From the NCBI RefSeq assembly GCF_002165255.2, contig NZ_CP028561.1, positions 2,480,001 to 2,544,000 of the forward strand: a DNA stretch of 64,000 nucleotides, in the 5' to 3' direction. Of this stretch, positions 1 through 9,348 are shown piece by piece. This DNA is from Acinetobacter sp. WCHA45 (GTDB lineage Bacteria > Pseudomonadota > Gammaproteobacteria > Pseudomonadales > Moraxellaceae). Below the pieces are notes generated by a model, which saw only the letters and a list, made by a program, of their open reading frames with translations, was not told the DNA's origin and made no database searches. Position 1 is the stretch's first letter, and every line of letters begins with the position of its first letter. Position numbers and translations under genes: made by a program.

Positions 1-1120
1 GATGCCAAGTCGTCTTGCGAGTTTGGTTGCCAATGCTGTCAGCTATTTCTGCTCGACCAGCTCACAATACCCTGCCCCTCGCCATATTCAAGCACCAAGC
101 TGGTTGCACCAAGATGATATCGAATCGTTACAACAACACTTATATCCAGCAGTTGAACGCCGTTGGTTAGAGTCAATTGATCAAAACCATCAAGCAGGGA
201 TTGGTCACGATATTTACCTCAAACTTTGGGCATTATCAGAACCCAATATTCCAACAGATTATGTTCTGTTTGATGAAGCACAAGATGCTGACCCACTCAT
301 GTTGGGTATTTTACTACGTCAAAAAAGCACACAAGTGATTTATGTCGGTGATGCACATCAGCAAATTTATGCGTGGCGTGGTGCAGTCAATGCAATGCAA
401 CAAATGCCTTTACATGAAAGCCGTTTAACGACCTCTTTCCGTTTTGGTGATGCGATTGCTGATGTTGCCAATAGTCTGCTTGGTGCATTAAACGAAACTG
501 TTCCACTATTGGGCAATCCAAATGTTAAATCGAGTGTGGTGAATAAACCCCATACCAAAATGCGCGATGCAATTTTGTGTCGTACCAATGCACGTGCAAT
601 GGAACTCCTACTTTCTGGTTTAGTGCATGGCGACAAAGTCAGCTTACAAGCTGATCATCAGAAACTCAGTCGTTTTGTGGATGCCGCTAGTTTACTCAAA
701 CAAGGCAAACGAATCACTGATGTGCCCGAACTGGCTTGGTTTAATTCATGGCATGATGTGCATGAATATTGCGAAACCAATGATGGTAGCGACATCAAAC
801 CTTTAGTCAAACTGGTCGATGATCATGGTACTGAGCCACTCAAGAAAGCACTTGCCAAAATCACACCGATTGAACAAGCAGATTATGTTATTTCAACTGC
901 ACACAAAGCCAAAGGCTTGGAATGGAATCGTGTGCATATTGAAGATGATTACCAATTTAAAATAAATGGCCTAGAACATAAAATTACAGATGAGGAATTA
1001 AGACTACTTTATGTTGCCTGTACTCGTGCTAAAGTAAGTTTAAATATTCATCATCTTTACGATTTAATACAACAATTAAAACGGGGCGCTCCCTCAAGTC
1101 TTCGCCAGTCCGTAGGTTAA
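1..1120 (+). CDS. UvrD/Rep-type ATP-dependent helicase, C-terminal part (cut by window start)
   Basis: Superfamily 1 DNA helicase of the UvrD/Rep type; the family translocates on single-stranded DNA using ATP. Counting residues from the ATG at base 2, the helicase motifs run in order: motif II DEAQDAD at 91-97, motif III GDAHQQIYAWRGA at 116-128, motif IV SFRFG at 145-149, motif V STAHKAKGLEW at 298-308 and motif VI LLYVACTRAK at 335-344. Motif I (Walker A) is missing, so the true start lies before base 1 and the ATG at base 2 is almost certainly internal. The gene stops 24 bases before an AAA ATPase gene on the same strand, so the two are probably co-transcribed. It is shorter and more divergent than UvrD, Rep or PcrA, so it may be an accessory helicase. 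The family call is secure; the specific role is unknown. Confidence 0.85.
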   Translation, partial: MPSRLASLVANAVSYFCSTSSQYPAPRHIQAPSWLHQDDIESLQQHLYPAVERRWLESIDQNHQAGIGHDIYLKLWALSEPNIPTDYVLFDEAQDADPLMLGILLRQKSTQVIYVGDAHQQIYAWRGAVNAMQQMPLHESRLTTSFRFGDAIADVANSLLGALNETVPLLGNPNVKSSVVNKPHTKMRDAILCRTNARAMELLLSGLVHGDKVSLQADHQKLSRFVDAASLLKQGKRITDVPELAWFNSWHDVHEYCETNDGSDIKPLVKLVDDHGTEPLKKALAKITPIEQADYVISTAHKAKGLEWNRVHIEDDYQFKINGLEHKITDEELRLLYVACTRAKVSLNIHHLYDLIQQLKRGAPSSLRQSVG

Positions 1121-1144
1121 AGCGCTTATGTTCAGGGAGAGCTT

Positions 1145-2527
1145 ATGCAACTTGAATCAGTGCTATTTAAACATGTTGGCATGTTTCGCGACTTAACCAT
1201 TGAATTTCAACCGACTCAACGTCCAATTACACTTATTTTAGGTGAGCAAGCTACAGGCAAAACTACAATTTTAAAAAATATCTATCAAGCCTTAACGTGG
1301 TTCTCCGCACGTTATAAAGATATTCGTACCGCAGGTGTCGTGATTGCTGATCAAGATATTTTGTTGACACGCTTACAAGCCAAAGTTCAAGTCCAAGTTA
1401 GAATGAGCAGTGAATTAACTCATCATCTACCAGAAAGTAGCTCTGCACAAACGACTGACACTCAGAATTGTAGTTGGAAGTTATTTAAAACGTTTAACAG
1501 TCAAGGCGTTGGAATTAGCCAAGTTGAAACGCAGCAACTTGATCAAATGGTATCGCTATACCAAAAAACCAGTCTTCAAGATCCATTATTTGGATTACCG
1601 TTAATTGCGTATTATCCTGCCGAACGCTTTGTACAAGAGGTTAATTTACAAAGCAAGAATGCACCAGGAACACTACAAGATATTGCTGCCTACGATTTAA
1701 CAGCGATTCCATACACAACTTTTGCACGTTTCTTTGAGTGGCTACGGGAAATTAGTGATGTTGAAAATGCTCACTCTGCTCATATCGTCAGACGTCTTAT
1801 TGGCAACGATTTCGGTCAGCAGAATCAATCAGAGATTTTGCAGCAATTACAACAAGAACTGATGAATCATCCTAAACAACTTTCAGCACCTAATTTATAT
1901 GCGCTGAAAAAAAGCTTACATACCATCTTTCCAGAATTGAATGATATCTATATTCAATATATTCCTAAACTTCAATTAATAGTGCGTTACAAAGGTCAGA
2001 CCATTCCCTTTCAGCAATTATCGGCCTCTCTTAAATCATGGATTGCATTGGTCGGTGACATTACACGTCGTTTATGCTTACTTAATCCACATTGTTTCGA
2101 CCCATGTTTAGAAGGTGAAGGCATATTATTAATTGATCAAATTGAGCATCAGTTAGATCAAAATATGAGTGCTGAAATTTTAGAGCGTTTGCATCAAGCA
2201 TTTCCAAGACTACAAATTATTGCTTCAGGCAATCGCGATGAATTATTAGAACATGCTTTAGAATATCAATGCTTCAGGTTAGGTGATAAAGAAATTTATG
2301 AGATTAATCTTGAGAAATCTCAACAACAACTTTCACAACTCTATAATGAGTTAAGTCAATCAGAAAGCATTCTCTTGCAGCAGAATCAACACTTATTAGA
2401 ATCAGAAAATTTGGTCAGTAAAGTTGATGAACTCTTGCATCAAATCCAAGCGCTTGATGAACAAGAAAAGAGTCATTTACTTCATCTACTTAAAATTGAT
2501 GATACCCCTCAAGAGAGATCAATTTGA
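1145..2527 (+). CDS. AAA family ATPase (SMC/RecF-like)
   Basis: Predicted 460-residue cytoplasmic ATPase of the broad SMC/RecF/OLD-like group. An N-terminal strand segment (ESVLFKHVGMFRDLTIEF) is followed by a Walker A loop, GEQATGKTT, at residues 33-41. A FQQLSASLKSWIAL stretch near 289-302 sits where ABC-type ATPases carry their signature region. A Walker B-like ILLIDQIEHQL lies at 327-337. The last about 75 residues are rich in Gln, Glu and Leu and look like coiled coil. I see no TOPRIM or nuclease motif after Walker B. The ATG has a good ribosome binding site (AGGGAGAGCTT) and follows the UvrD-like helicase gene by 24 bases. The pairing resembles helicase-ATPase pairs in DNA repair or phage defence, but the function is unknown. 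Confidence 0.75.
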   Translation: MQLESVLFKHVGMFRDLTIEFQPTQRPITLILGEQATGKTTILKNIYQALTWFSARYKDIRTAGVVIADQDILLTRLQAKVQVQVRMSSELTHHLPESSSAQTTDTQNCSWKLFKTFNSQGVGISQVETQQLDQMVSLYQKTSLQDPLFGLPLIAYYPAERFVQEVNLQSKNAPGTLQDIAAYDLTAIPYTTFARFFEWLREISDVENAHSAHIVRRLIGNDFGQQNQSEILQQLQQELMNHPKQLSAPNLYALKKSLHTIFPELNDIYIQYIPKLQLIVRYKGQTIPFQQLSASLKSWIALVGDITRRLCLLNPHCFDPCLEGEGILLIDQIEHQLDQNMSAEILERLHQAFPRLQIIASGNRDELLEHALEYQCFRLGDKEIYEINLEKSQQQLSQLYNELSQSESILLQQNQHLLESENLVSKVDELLHQIQALDEQEKSHLLHLLKIDDTPQERSI

Positions 2528-2955
2528 TATTGGGCTTTAAGATTGATTGCATCATTAATCCTTATAAACTAGAGGTCAATTTTTTCTTTTAAATAGGTCT
2601 TCTGTACTGAAACACTAGATTGTAGGGATACGCATTTGATCCAAGACCAGATCTCTATCCCTGTTAGGTACACAGATAATCGAATGGAAAATATTCAATT
2701 AAATAGCGAATAAAAACGTTGATAGACAAGTTTTAGCGACAAAGATGTTGTTAGTTTCATGTAATAACATCAGATTTTTGTTGATTTTTTATAGTAAAAT
2801 AAAATTCATTTTTTACTTTCAAGTTGTGCAATACAACTTGCTCTTTCCGTTAACTTGATTGGGTTTCGAGACTTGAAACTTTGGCTTTCTCTTTGAACGC
2901 CTTAAGTCTTGGAAGAAAATCCACCATTAGGTCTCTCTCGACCTAAATCATCGAC
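2528..2955 (+). promoter_or_regulatory. Long structured leader upstream of the Mrp antiporter operon
   Basis: This 428-base non-coding stretch precedes mrpA. CAAGTTGT/ACAACTTG (2820-2827 and 2833-2840) forms an 8-bp hairpin with a 5-nt loop. TTTCAAGT (2817-2824) can instead pair with ACTTGAAA (2871-2878), so two mutually exclusive folds exist. A third hairpin, TTAGGTC/GACCTAA (2927-2933 and 2940-2946), ends nine bases before the mrpA ATG, and no conventional Shine-Dalgarno sequence is visible in front of that ATG. The arrangement suggests regulation by RNA structure, but no known riboswitch class was recognised. The 5' half (2528-2780) is AT-rich with nothing I could identify. Confidence 0.4.
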
Positions 2956-5799
2956 ATGGATACCAGTGTGCTACCGATTATTATTTTATTACCTCTCATA
3001 CTTGGCACAACCCTTGTCTCACAATTGCAACGTATTTCACGGGGTGTGACGGCAATTGGAGCAATTGGCATTAGCCTGAGTTGTTTTATTTTATTGCTTA
3101 GCCAAGCTGAAACGGTTTTACAGGGTAATGCCCTGCAACAGAGTTGGGAATGGCTTCCACAACTGGGCATCAATCTTAGTTTTCGCCTTGATGCATTAGG
3201 ATTATTGTTCGGTTTACTCATTAGTGGGATCGGCACACTGATTTATATTTATGCCTATTATTATCTCAGCCCCAAAAACTCACTCAGTAAACTGTATCAG
3301 TTGCTCATGCTATTCATGGCAGCGATGCTTGGGATTTCACTTTCCAACAATTTGATTATCTTACTGGTATTTTGGGAACTGACCAGTATTTCTTCATTCT
3401 TGCTCGTGGGCTATTGGAGTCAATATGATGCCGCCCAACGTGGTGCGCGTATGGCACTCACGATCACAGGGATGGGCGGTTTGGCAATGCTAGGGGGCTT
3501 TGTCCTCTTAGGACAGATGGCAGGTACTTACCAGATTGACCAATTGGTGTTAATGAAAGAGTCTATTCAGCAGCATCAATTATTTGTTCCCACTCTACTG
3601 CTCATTTTACTAGGTGCATTTACCAAAAGTGCGCAATTCCCATTTCACTTTTGGTTGCCAAATGCAATGGCAGCACCTACGCCTGTTTCAGCCTATCTCC
3701 ATTCAGCAACGATGGTGAAAGCAGGTATATTTTTATTAGCCCGCTTAGCGCCACTCTTTATTGGGGCAGCGTTGTACCACAATATCGTAACTTTCGTCGG
3801 TTTATTCACTTTATGTATGGCAGCGGGTTTCGCCATATTTAAAGAAGATCTCAAAGGGCTTTTAGCTTATTCAACCATCAGCCATTTAGGTTTGATTGTT
3901 TGTTTACTCGGCATCGGTTCGCCACTCGCTGTTGCAGCAGCAATCTTTCATATCATTAATCATGCAACATTCAAAGCTGCTCTTTTCATGATTGCAGGCA
4001 TTATTGATCATGAAACAGGAACACGTGATTTACGTAAGCTCAGTGGTATCTGGCAACTTCTTCCGTTCACAGGTACTTTAACCATGATCACCGCTGCTTC
4101 GATGGCTGGTGTACCGCTAACCAATGGCTTTATTTCCAAAGAGATGTTCTTTACCGAACTGCTGGCTAACCTATCAGGTCCAGTAATGATAATTGCAGCG
4201 ATCGTGGCAACTTTATCCGGTATTTTTGCTGTTACTTATTCTATTCGCTTGGTACATGGCGTGTTCTTTGATGGTGGGCTTGGTAAACACGTTCCTAATA
4301 AAGATGCACACGAACCGCCTCTCGGAATGCGCTTACCTGCGATTATATTAGCGACATTATGTATTCTGGTCGGCATTCTGCCTGCACTATTGGCTGGAAC
4401 AGTCGTGAATAGTGTAACGCGCGCGAGTTTGGCTCAACCTGAATTTGAGGGTGTTCATTTAGCGATTTGGCACGGTATTAATGCACCTTTAATCATGAGT
4501 CTAGTTGCATTAATGGGTGGTGGTTTATTTTACTTTAGCCTCATTAAAAATCAGCATTTACGTAAAATTGACTTAGACCCTTATTTAGGTAAATTCCAAG
4601 GCAAACTTTTATTTGAATCATTCCTGAAGCATCTCTTACTTACTAGTCGAAAAATCAAACAAAAGACTGAAACAGGTTCTCTACAAAGTTATCTTCTTTG
4701 GATTGTTTTCTTTAGCATCATCATGGTGGGTTTACCCTTATTCAATCAGGGATTAACAACTGGCACACGTGAGCTTACCCATGCTCCATGGATTGCTGTG
4801 GTCTTATGGCTCACATTGTTCTCGGGGTGTTGGATGATGTTGTGGTTCCACCACGAACGGATTAAAGCTGTTTTAATTAGTGGTGCTGTTGGACTTGTCG
4901 TCACCATGGTGTTTGTCACCTTATCTGCACCAGATCTTGCACTCACTCAGATCACAGTTGACGTTGTTACGACTGTTTTATTGTTGATGAGCTTATCGCT
5001 ATTACCGCAGTTGACCCCTTACGAATCGAGCCGTCCACGCCGTTGGCGAGATGCAAGCTTAGCAATCGCAGGTGGTATCGGTATTGGTTGGATTACATGG
5101 CTAATATTAACGCGAGAACATAATTCAATCTCATGGTTCTTCTTACAACAATCCCTCCCATTAGGCGGTGGTTCAAACGTCGTCAACGTTATCCTTGTTG
5201 ATTTCCGTGGTTTTGATACCTTCGGTGAAATTACAGTATTGGGTATTGCAGCAATAGGAGCACTGTGCCTCATGGATGGTATGCGTGCACATGGCACCAC
5301 CATGACACAAGGTTTATCTTATCGTTTTAACCCTTCACCATTGATGTTACGTATTTCAGCCTCATGGGTACTTCCCCTTGCCCTTGTCGTCAGTATCTAC
5401 ATTTTTATGCGTGGTCATAACTATCCGGGGGGGGGCTTCATTGCAGGTCTGATCACGGCAATGGCGCTGATTATTCAATATATTGTTTTAGGTCAGGATA
5501 GAACCGAACAACTGATCAAAGCAAAATCTGGTCGTTTATATGAGATTTGGATTGGCTCAGGTTTAGCAATTGCAGGTTTAACAGGTATTGCAGCTTGGTT
5601 TTGGACACGCCCATTCTTAACAACAGCACATATTTATATAGAACCGCCATTATTTGGAAAAATGCATTTAGCTTCGGCTGTGTCATTTGATCTCGGGGTT
5701 TATATGACCGTTGTTGGCGCGACAATGCTGCTAATTTCAGTCTTAGGTGATTCGCGTCACTCAAGTATGTCTGGACCTGTTCCAAGTGGAGATAAATAA
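2956..5799 (+). CDS. mnhA: Mrp/Mnh cation:proton antiporter, fused subunit A/B
   Basis: Large integral membrane subunit of the multisubunit Na+(K+)/H+ antiporter (Mrp, Mnh, Sha or Pha), which exchanges cytoplasmic monovalent cations for external protons. At 947 residues it is the long A form: an NADH-dehydrogenase-5-like proton channel in the first 500 residues, including the hallmark FTKSAQFPFHFWLPNAMAAP near residue 222. This is followed by further membrane helices (DUF4040-like) around 610-700 and a C-terminal MnhB-like domain from about 800. No separate mnhB gene follows, which fits the A/B fusion seen in Pseudomonas-type operons. Start is the first ATG in frame; it lacks a clear ribosome binding site and sits just after a hairpin. 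It ends two bases before mnhC. Pathway role: Na+ and alkali tolerance, cytoplasmic pH control. Confidence 0.93.
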   Translation: MDTSVLPIIILLPLILGTTLVSQLQRISRGVTAIGAIGISLSCFILLLSQAETVLQGNALQQSWEWLPQLGINLSFRLDALGLLFGLLISGIGTLIYIYAYYYLSPKNSLSKLYQLLMLFMAAMLGISLSNNLIILLVFWELTSISSFLLVGYWSQYDAAQRGARMALTITGMGGLAMLGGFVLLGQMAGTYQIDQLVLMKESIQQHQLFVPTLLLILLGAFTKSAQFPFHFWLPNAMAAPTPVSAYLHSATMVKAGIFLLARLAPLFIGAALYHNIVTFVGLFTLCMAAGFAIFKEDLKGLLAYSTISHLGLIVCLLGIGSPLAVAAAIFHIINHATFKAALFMIAGIIDHETGTRDLRKLSGIWQLLPFTGTLTMITAASMAGVPLTNGFISKEMFFTELLANLSGPVMIIAAIVATLSGIFAVTYSIRLVHGVFFDGGLGKHVPNKDAHEPPLGMRLPAIILATLCILVGILPALLAGTVVNSVTRASLAQPEFEGVHLAIWHGINAPLIMSLVALMGGGLFYFSLIKNQHLRKIDLDPYLGKFQGKLLFESFLKHLLLTSRKIKQKTETGSLQSYLLWIVFFSIIMVGLPLFNQGLTTGTRELTHAPWIAVVLWLTLFSGCWMMLWFHHERIKAVLISGAVGLVVTMVFVTLSAPDLALTQITVDVVTTVLLLMSLSLLPQLTPYESSRPRRWRDASLAIAGGIGIGWITWLILTREHNSISWFFLQQSLPLGGGSNVVNVILVDFRGFDTFGEITVLGIAAIGALCLMDGMRAHGTTMTQGLSYRFNPSPLMLRISASWVLPLALVVSIYIFMRGHNYPGGGFIAGLITAMALIIQYIVLGQDRTEQLIKAKSGRLYEIWIGSGLAIAGLTGIAAWFWTRPFLTTAHIYIEPPLFGKMHLASAVSFDLGVYMTVVGATMLLISVLGDSRHSSMSGPVPSGDK

Positions 5800-5801
5800 A
5801 C

Positions 5802-6170
5802 ATGGTTAGTATTGAATTTTTGCTCGCTTCGGGAATTGGTCTGCTAACAGCAACAGGCATCTATTTAATTTTACGTGCCAGAACCTTTCCTGTCGTACTC
5901 GGTCTGGCCATGATCGGTTATGCCGTAAATTTATTTTTATTTGCAGTCGGTCGTATTCAAATTAATGCACCTGCAATCATTACAGAAACAACTAAAGTAA
6001 CAGATCCGTTACCGCAAGCGTTGGTACTCACTGCGATTGTGATTGGTTTTGCAACAACCGCTTTTATTGTACAGCTTGCACTACGCAGTCGTTATGAATC
6101 GGGCACGGATCATGTTGACTCCAAAGAAGAAGCAACTGTGACTTATGACCCACGTGAGGATGAGCCATAA
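5802..6170 (+). CDS. mnhC: Mrp/Mnh antiporter subunit C
   Basis: Small NuoK-like membrane subunit (122 residues) of the Mrp antiporter. Three hydrophobic helices are visible (about 5-25, 28-48 and 68-92), with the typical PLPQALVLTAIVIGFATTAF segment near residues 66-85 that characterises MnhC/NuoK proteins. The C-terminus is a charged cytoplasmic tail (DHVDSKEEATVTYDPREDEP). The ATG lies two bases after the mnhA stop, and the stop codon overlaps the start of mnhD (TAATG), indicating translational coupling inside the operon. Length and order (A/B-C-D-E-F-G) match the family. Confidence 0.92.
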   Translation: MVSIEFLLASGIGLLTATGIYLILRARTFPVVLGLAMIGYAVNLFLFAVGRIQINAPAIITETTKVTDPLPQALVLTAIVIGFATTAFIVQLALRSRYESGTDHVDSKEEATVTYDPREDEP

Positions 6171-7981
6171 TGTTTGATTTCAATAATTTTTGGCATGCTC
6201 ATACTCCTATTTTAAGTATTTTAATTCCAGCATTTACGAGTTTTTTACTACTTTTATTAGGCAATCCTGGTTCTGGTTCTCTAAAACAGGATTGGCGCCA
6301 ACCTTGGCGACGTGGCATTAGCTTAGGTTCTGCACTTCTAGGCTTAATCACAGCAATCAGTTATTTGATGATCGCCAATACAGGTCAAGTTACCGTCTAT
6401 CAACTTGGTGAATGGTCTGCTCCTTTTGGAATTGTTTTAGTTCTCGATCGTCTCGCTGCGTTCATGTTGGTGCTGACTTATGCACTTGCAGTGCCTGTCA
6501 TTTGGTATGCAAGTGATAACTGGGATACACGTGGGCGCTATTTCCACACCATGTTCCATTTTTTGTTAATGGGTATAACGGGTGCATTCCTGACAGGTGA
6601 CTTATTTAACTTATTCGTGTTTTTTGAAATCCTGTTAATGGCATCTTATGTATTGCTATTACATGGTCAAGGGCGACCACGTTTCCAGCTAGGCATACAT
6701 TACGTCACGATTAACTTACTCGCATCAGCGCTATTTTTGATTGGTTTAGGGATGATCTACGGCAGCGTTGGTAGTTTAAATATGGCTGATGTGAGTCGCC
6801 TTATCCCAACCTTAGACAGCGATCAACATAAACTTGCAATCGCGGGTGGCTTGTTACTGTTTGTGGTATTTGGGATCAAAGCAGCAATGCTTCCTGTCGG
6901 CTTTTGGCTACCAAAAACCTATGCTGTTGCAAGCACACCCGTTGCTGCAATTTTTACTATTATGACCAAAGTTGGTATTTATGCCATTCTACGTGTCAAT
7001 GGTACTGTTTTTGATGATGCAATGGCACAAAGTATTTTCAAAAACTGCTTATTAATGATTGGTTTGATTACTTCATTCTATGGTGTAATCGGTGCAATTG
7101 CTGCTGAACGCTTACGCCGTTTTGTTGGCTTTATGGTGTTGTCATCGATTGGAACATTACTCATCGCTATTGCCATGTTGAATACCCAAGCATGGTCAGC
7201 AGCATTGTATTATTTAGTCCACAGTACCCTAATTGCGGCTGCATTCTATTTATTTTGTGGTTGGATAACTGCGCAACGTGGTTCATTCAAAGATCATTTA
7301 AAAGTTGCACCGAAAATCAAACAGGAAAAAGCGGCTGCTTTTACTTATTTTACCATTGCACTCATGATGGCAGGTTTACCCCCTTTTAGTGGTTTCTTAG
7401 GTAAAGTTTTTATCTTACAGGCTACTGCTGAAACGCCTTATCAGGGTTGGATTATTGCTGTTATTCTGATTGTTAGCTTACTTAGCATTATCGCATTCAC
7501 ACGTGTTGGTTTTATCCTTTTTTGGCGTGCTAGTCCACCCGAAGAAAATGCTAAAGAACCAGCATATACCGCTTATCAAGCACTACCTGATACAGCTCCT
7601 CATCGGAATGACAAAGCAATCTATGTATTACTGATTGCTTTGATGAGTTATGTTGTATTTGCAGCACCAATTCAGCGTTATACAACTTCAACTGCACAAC
7701 AAATTCAAAATCATGCGCTTTATCAACAAGCGATTCTAAAACATGATAGTCAAGGTCGTGCCATTAGCGTGCAGCCATTTGATGCAGCATATTTGCCTGA
7801 AACTAAATATGGTGGCGAGGTTGAGGATCATAATGCGGTATTAATTCCAGATGTTATCTCAAAACCGACGCTACAAGGCGAACATATCTCGGAATATAAA
7901 CAACGTCAAATTGCTGAGCAAACTTTGTCAAATCCAACTATTCCAAATGCCACACAATTAAAACCGATGGAGGAACACTAA
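6170..7981 (+). CDS. mnhD: Mrp/Mnh antiporter subunit D
   Basis: NuoM/NuoN-like proton-channel subunit of the Mrp antiporter, 603 residues with about 14 membrane helices. The family signature around the key lysine, KAAMLPVGFWLPKTYAVAST, is at about residues 237-256, and GDLFNLFVFFEILLMASY at about 143-160 carries the conserved membrane glutamate. The last about 130 residues after the final helix (RYTTSTAQQIQ onward) are hydrophilic and longer than usual for MnhD. Start and stop overlap mnhC and mnhE by one base each. It works with MnhA as one of the two cation/proton channels. Confidence 0.93.
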   Translation: MFDFNNFWHAHTPILSILIPAFTSFLLLLLGNPGSGSLKQDWRQPWRRGISLGSALLGLITAISYLMIANTGQVTVYQLGEWSAPFGIVLVLDRLAAFMLVLTYALAVPVIWYASDNWDTRGRYFHTMFHFLLMGITGAFLTGDLFNLFVFFEILLMASYVLLLHGQGRPRFQLGIHYVTINLLASALFLIGLGMIYGSVGSLNMADVSRLIPTLDSDQHKLAIAGGLLLFVVFGIKAAMLPVGFWLPKTYAVASTPVAAIFTIMTKVGIYAILRVNGTVFDDAMAQSIFKNCLLMIGLITSFYGVIGAIAAERLRRFVGFMVLSSIGTLLIAIAMLNTQAWSAALYYLVHSTLIAAAFYLFCGWITAQRGSFKDHLKVAPKIKQEKAAAFTYFTIALMMAGLPPFSGFLGKVFILQATAETPYQGWIIAVILIVSLLSIIAFTRVGFILFWRASPPEENAKEPAYTAYQALPDTAPHRNDKAIYVLLIALMSYVVFAAPIQRYTTSTAQQIQNHALYQQAILKHDSQGRAISVQPFDAAYLPETKYGGEVEDHNAVLIPDVISKPTLQGEHISEYKQRQIAEQTLSNPTIPNATQLKPMEEH

Positions 7982-8508
7982 TGCAAAAACGTGCTTTGCT
8001 TGATCGTTGGTTTCCCCACCCCTTTGTGTCATTTTTAATTTTTGTGACTTGGCTCATGCTGTCGCATAATTTGGAAATCACAGATATTTTTATTGCAATT
8101 CTATTAGGTATCTTTGTTTCACGTTTGGTAAGTCCTTTTATTGCACGTACACCCCATATTCATTGGTTACCTGCAATCAAACTTTTTTTTGTGGTGCTAT
8201 GGGATATTGTGATTTCCAACTTTCGTGTAGCTAAAATGGTGCTTGGACCAATGGATGAGTTGCATCCAAAATGGTATCGCGTGCCATTAGAAACTGAACA
8301 TGAGCAAGTAAATACGCTACTCGCAATGATCATTACAACGACGCCAGGTACGGTATCCGCAGGGATTGATCAAGAACGAGGAGATATTTTAGTTCATGCA
8401 CTCAGTACCGATAATGCTGAATTAGATATTCAAGACATCAAAAATCGTTATGAGCTACCTTTGCTCGAAATCTTTGATGTAAAGATTGCAGAAGGAGCAG
8501 CGAAATGA
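7981..8508 (+). CDS. mnhE: Mrp/Mnh antiporter subunit E
   Basis: MnhE family membrane subunit (175 residues), one of the small subunits thought to take part in the cation path of the complex. Two or three N-terminal helices (about 15-75) are followed by a cytoplasmic domain containing LLAMIITTTPGTVSAGIDQE near residues 111-130, the most conserved stretch of the family, and a C-terminal strand segment. The ATG overlaps the mnhD stop (TAATG) and the stop overlaps mnhF (ATGA). Length is typical. Confidence 0.92.
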   Translation: MQKRALLDRWFPHPFVSFLIFVTWLMLSHNLEITDIFIAILLGIFVSRLVSPFIARTPHIHWLPAIKLFFVVLWDIVISNFRVAKMVLGPMDELHPKWYRVPLETEHEQVNTLLAMIITTTPGTVSAGIDQERGDILVHALSTDNAELDIQDIKNRYELPLLEIFDVKIAEGAAK

Positions 8509-8780
8509 CCATTTTACCTTATGCACTTGCAATTAGTTTAGTGGCGATCACGATCTCCATGTTTCTTTGTCTGACCCGCATGATCATTGGACCATCTGTT
8601 GTTGATCGCTTGTTAGCACTCGATACTCTTTTTCTTAATGCAACATGTCTGATTGTGGTATTAGGTATTTACTGGGCAAGTACCAATGTATTTGAAGGTG
8701 CTCTATTGGTGGCGATGCTCGGTTTCGTTTCAACTGTTGCACTGGCTCGCTATTTTACCACTGGACATGTGATTGATTAA
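8505..8780 (+). CDS. mnhF: Mrp/Mnh antiporter subunit F
   Basis: MnhF/MrpF family protein, 91 residues with three predicted membrane helices. The conserved GPSVVDRLLALDTLFLNATC segment near residues 29-48 (with DRLLALD) is the family hallmark. The ATG overlaps the mnhE stop by four bases (ATGA), so it should be translationally coupled. It is a small membrane subunit required for assembly and activity of the antiporter. Confidence 0.92.
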   Translation: MTILPYALAISLVAITISMFLCLTRMIIGPSVVDRLLALDTLFLNATCLIVVLGIYWASTNVFEGALLVAMLGFVSTVALARYFTTGHVID

Positions 8781-8791
8781 GGAGAGTGGTT

Positions 8792-9172
8792 ATGCAAATA
8801 ATTTTTGAGATTATCATTTCGTTCTTTTTGATCTTTGGTGCATTTTTCATGCTCGTAGGTTCCATCGGAATGATTCGTCTACCCGACTTATTTATGCGTC
8901 TGCATGCACCGACTAAATCAAGTACGTTAGGCTTGGGGAGTTTTTTAATTGCAGCTATGGTATTTGGAGCGACTCAAGGTCGTTTCGGTTTTGCTGAATT
9001 ATTGATTACTTTATTTGCCTTTATTACTGCCCCAGTATCTGCAAATTTAATGGCACAAGCTGCAATTCATTTACGTTTGCGTTCAACCAGTGGTGATGTT
9101 CCAGAAGCTTTAAATCGTCCGCTACCGTGGCAACGTTATCGTCGTAATGCAGAAAAGAAAGATCAACTGTAA
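8792..9172 (+). CDS. mnhG: Mrp/Mnh antiporter subunit G
   Basis: MnhG/MrpG family subunit, 126 residues. Three membrane helices are visible, with the characteristic GSIGMIRLPDLFMRLHAPTK (about residues 24-43) and STLGLGSFLIAA after it. The tail (RYRRNAEKKDQL) is basic and cytoplasmic. I take the ATG at 8792, which has GGAGAG about five bases upstream, rather than the GTG six bases earlier that falls inside that binding site. It is the last gene of the antiporter operon; transcription probably stops at the hairpin at 9301-9328. Confidence 0.92.
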   Translation: MQIIFEIIISFFLIFGAFFMLVGSIGMIRLPDLFMRLHAPTKSSTLGLGSFLIAAMVFGATQGRFGFAELLITLFAFITAPVSANLMAQAAIHLRLRSTSGDVPEALNRPLPWQRYRRNAEKKDQL

Positions 9173-9300
9173 GTTGGTCTTTTTATTGAGCTCAATGTAT
9201 TTTTTTAAGTTTTAGAAAGCCTAAACCAATTAACTCGCTGAAAGATATAATTTTAATAGAAAAAATCATATCAATCTAAACAATGATCTATAGCACAAAA

Positions 9301-9328
9301 GAAAGCCACCCGAAGGTGGCTTTCTTTT
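9301..9328. terminator. Bidirectional Rho-independent terminator between mnhG and rbfA
   Basis: Perfect 10-bp stem GAAAGCCACC/GGTGGCTTTC with a 4-base loop (CGAA; UUCG on the minus strand) and a T-run on both strands. It lies between two convergent operons, 20 bases after the minus-strand rbfA stop, and should serve both. Confidence 0.9.
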
Positions 9329-9348
9329 AGAACTTATTCTTTATCGTC

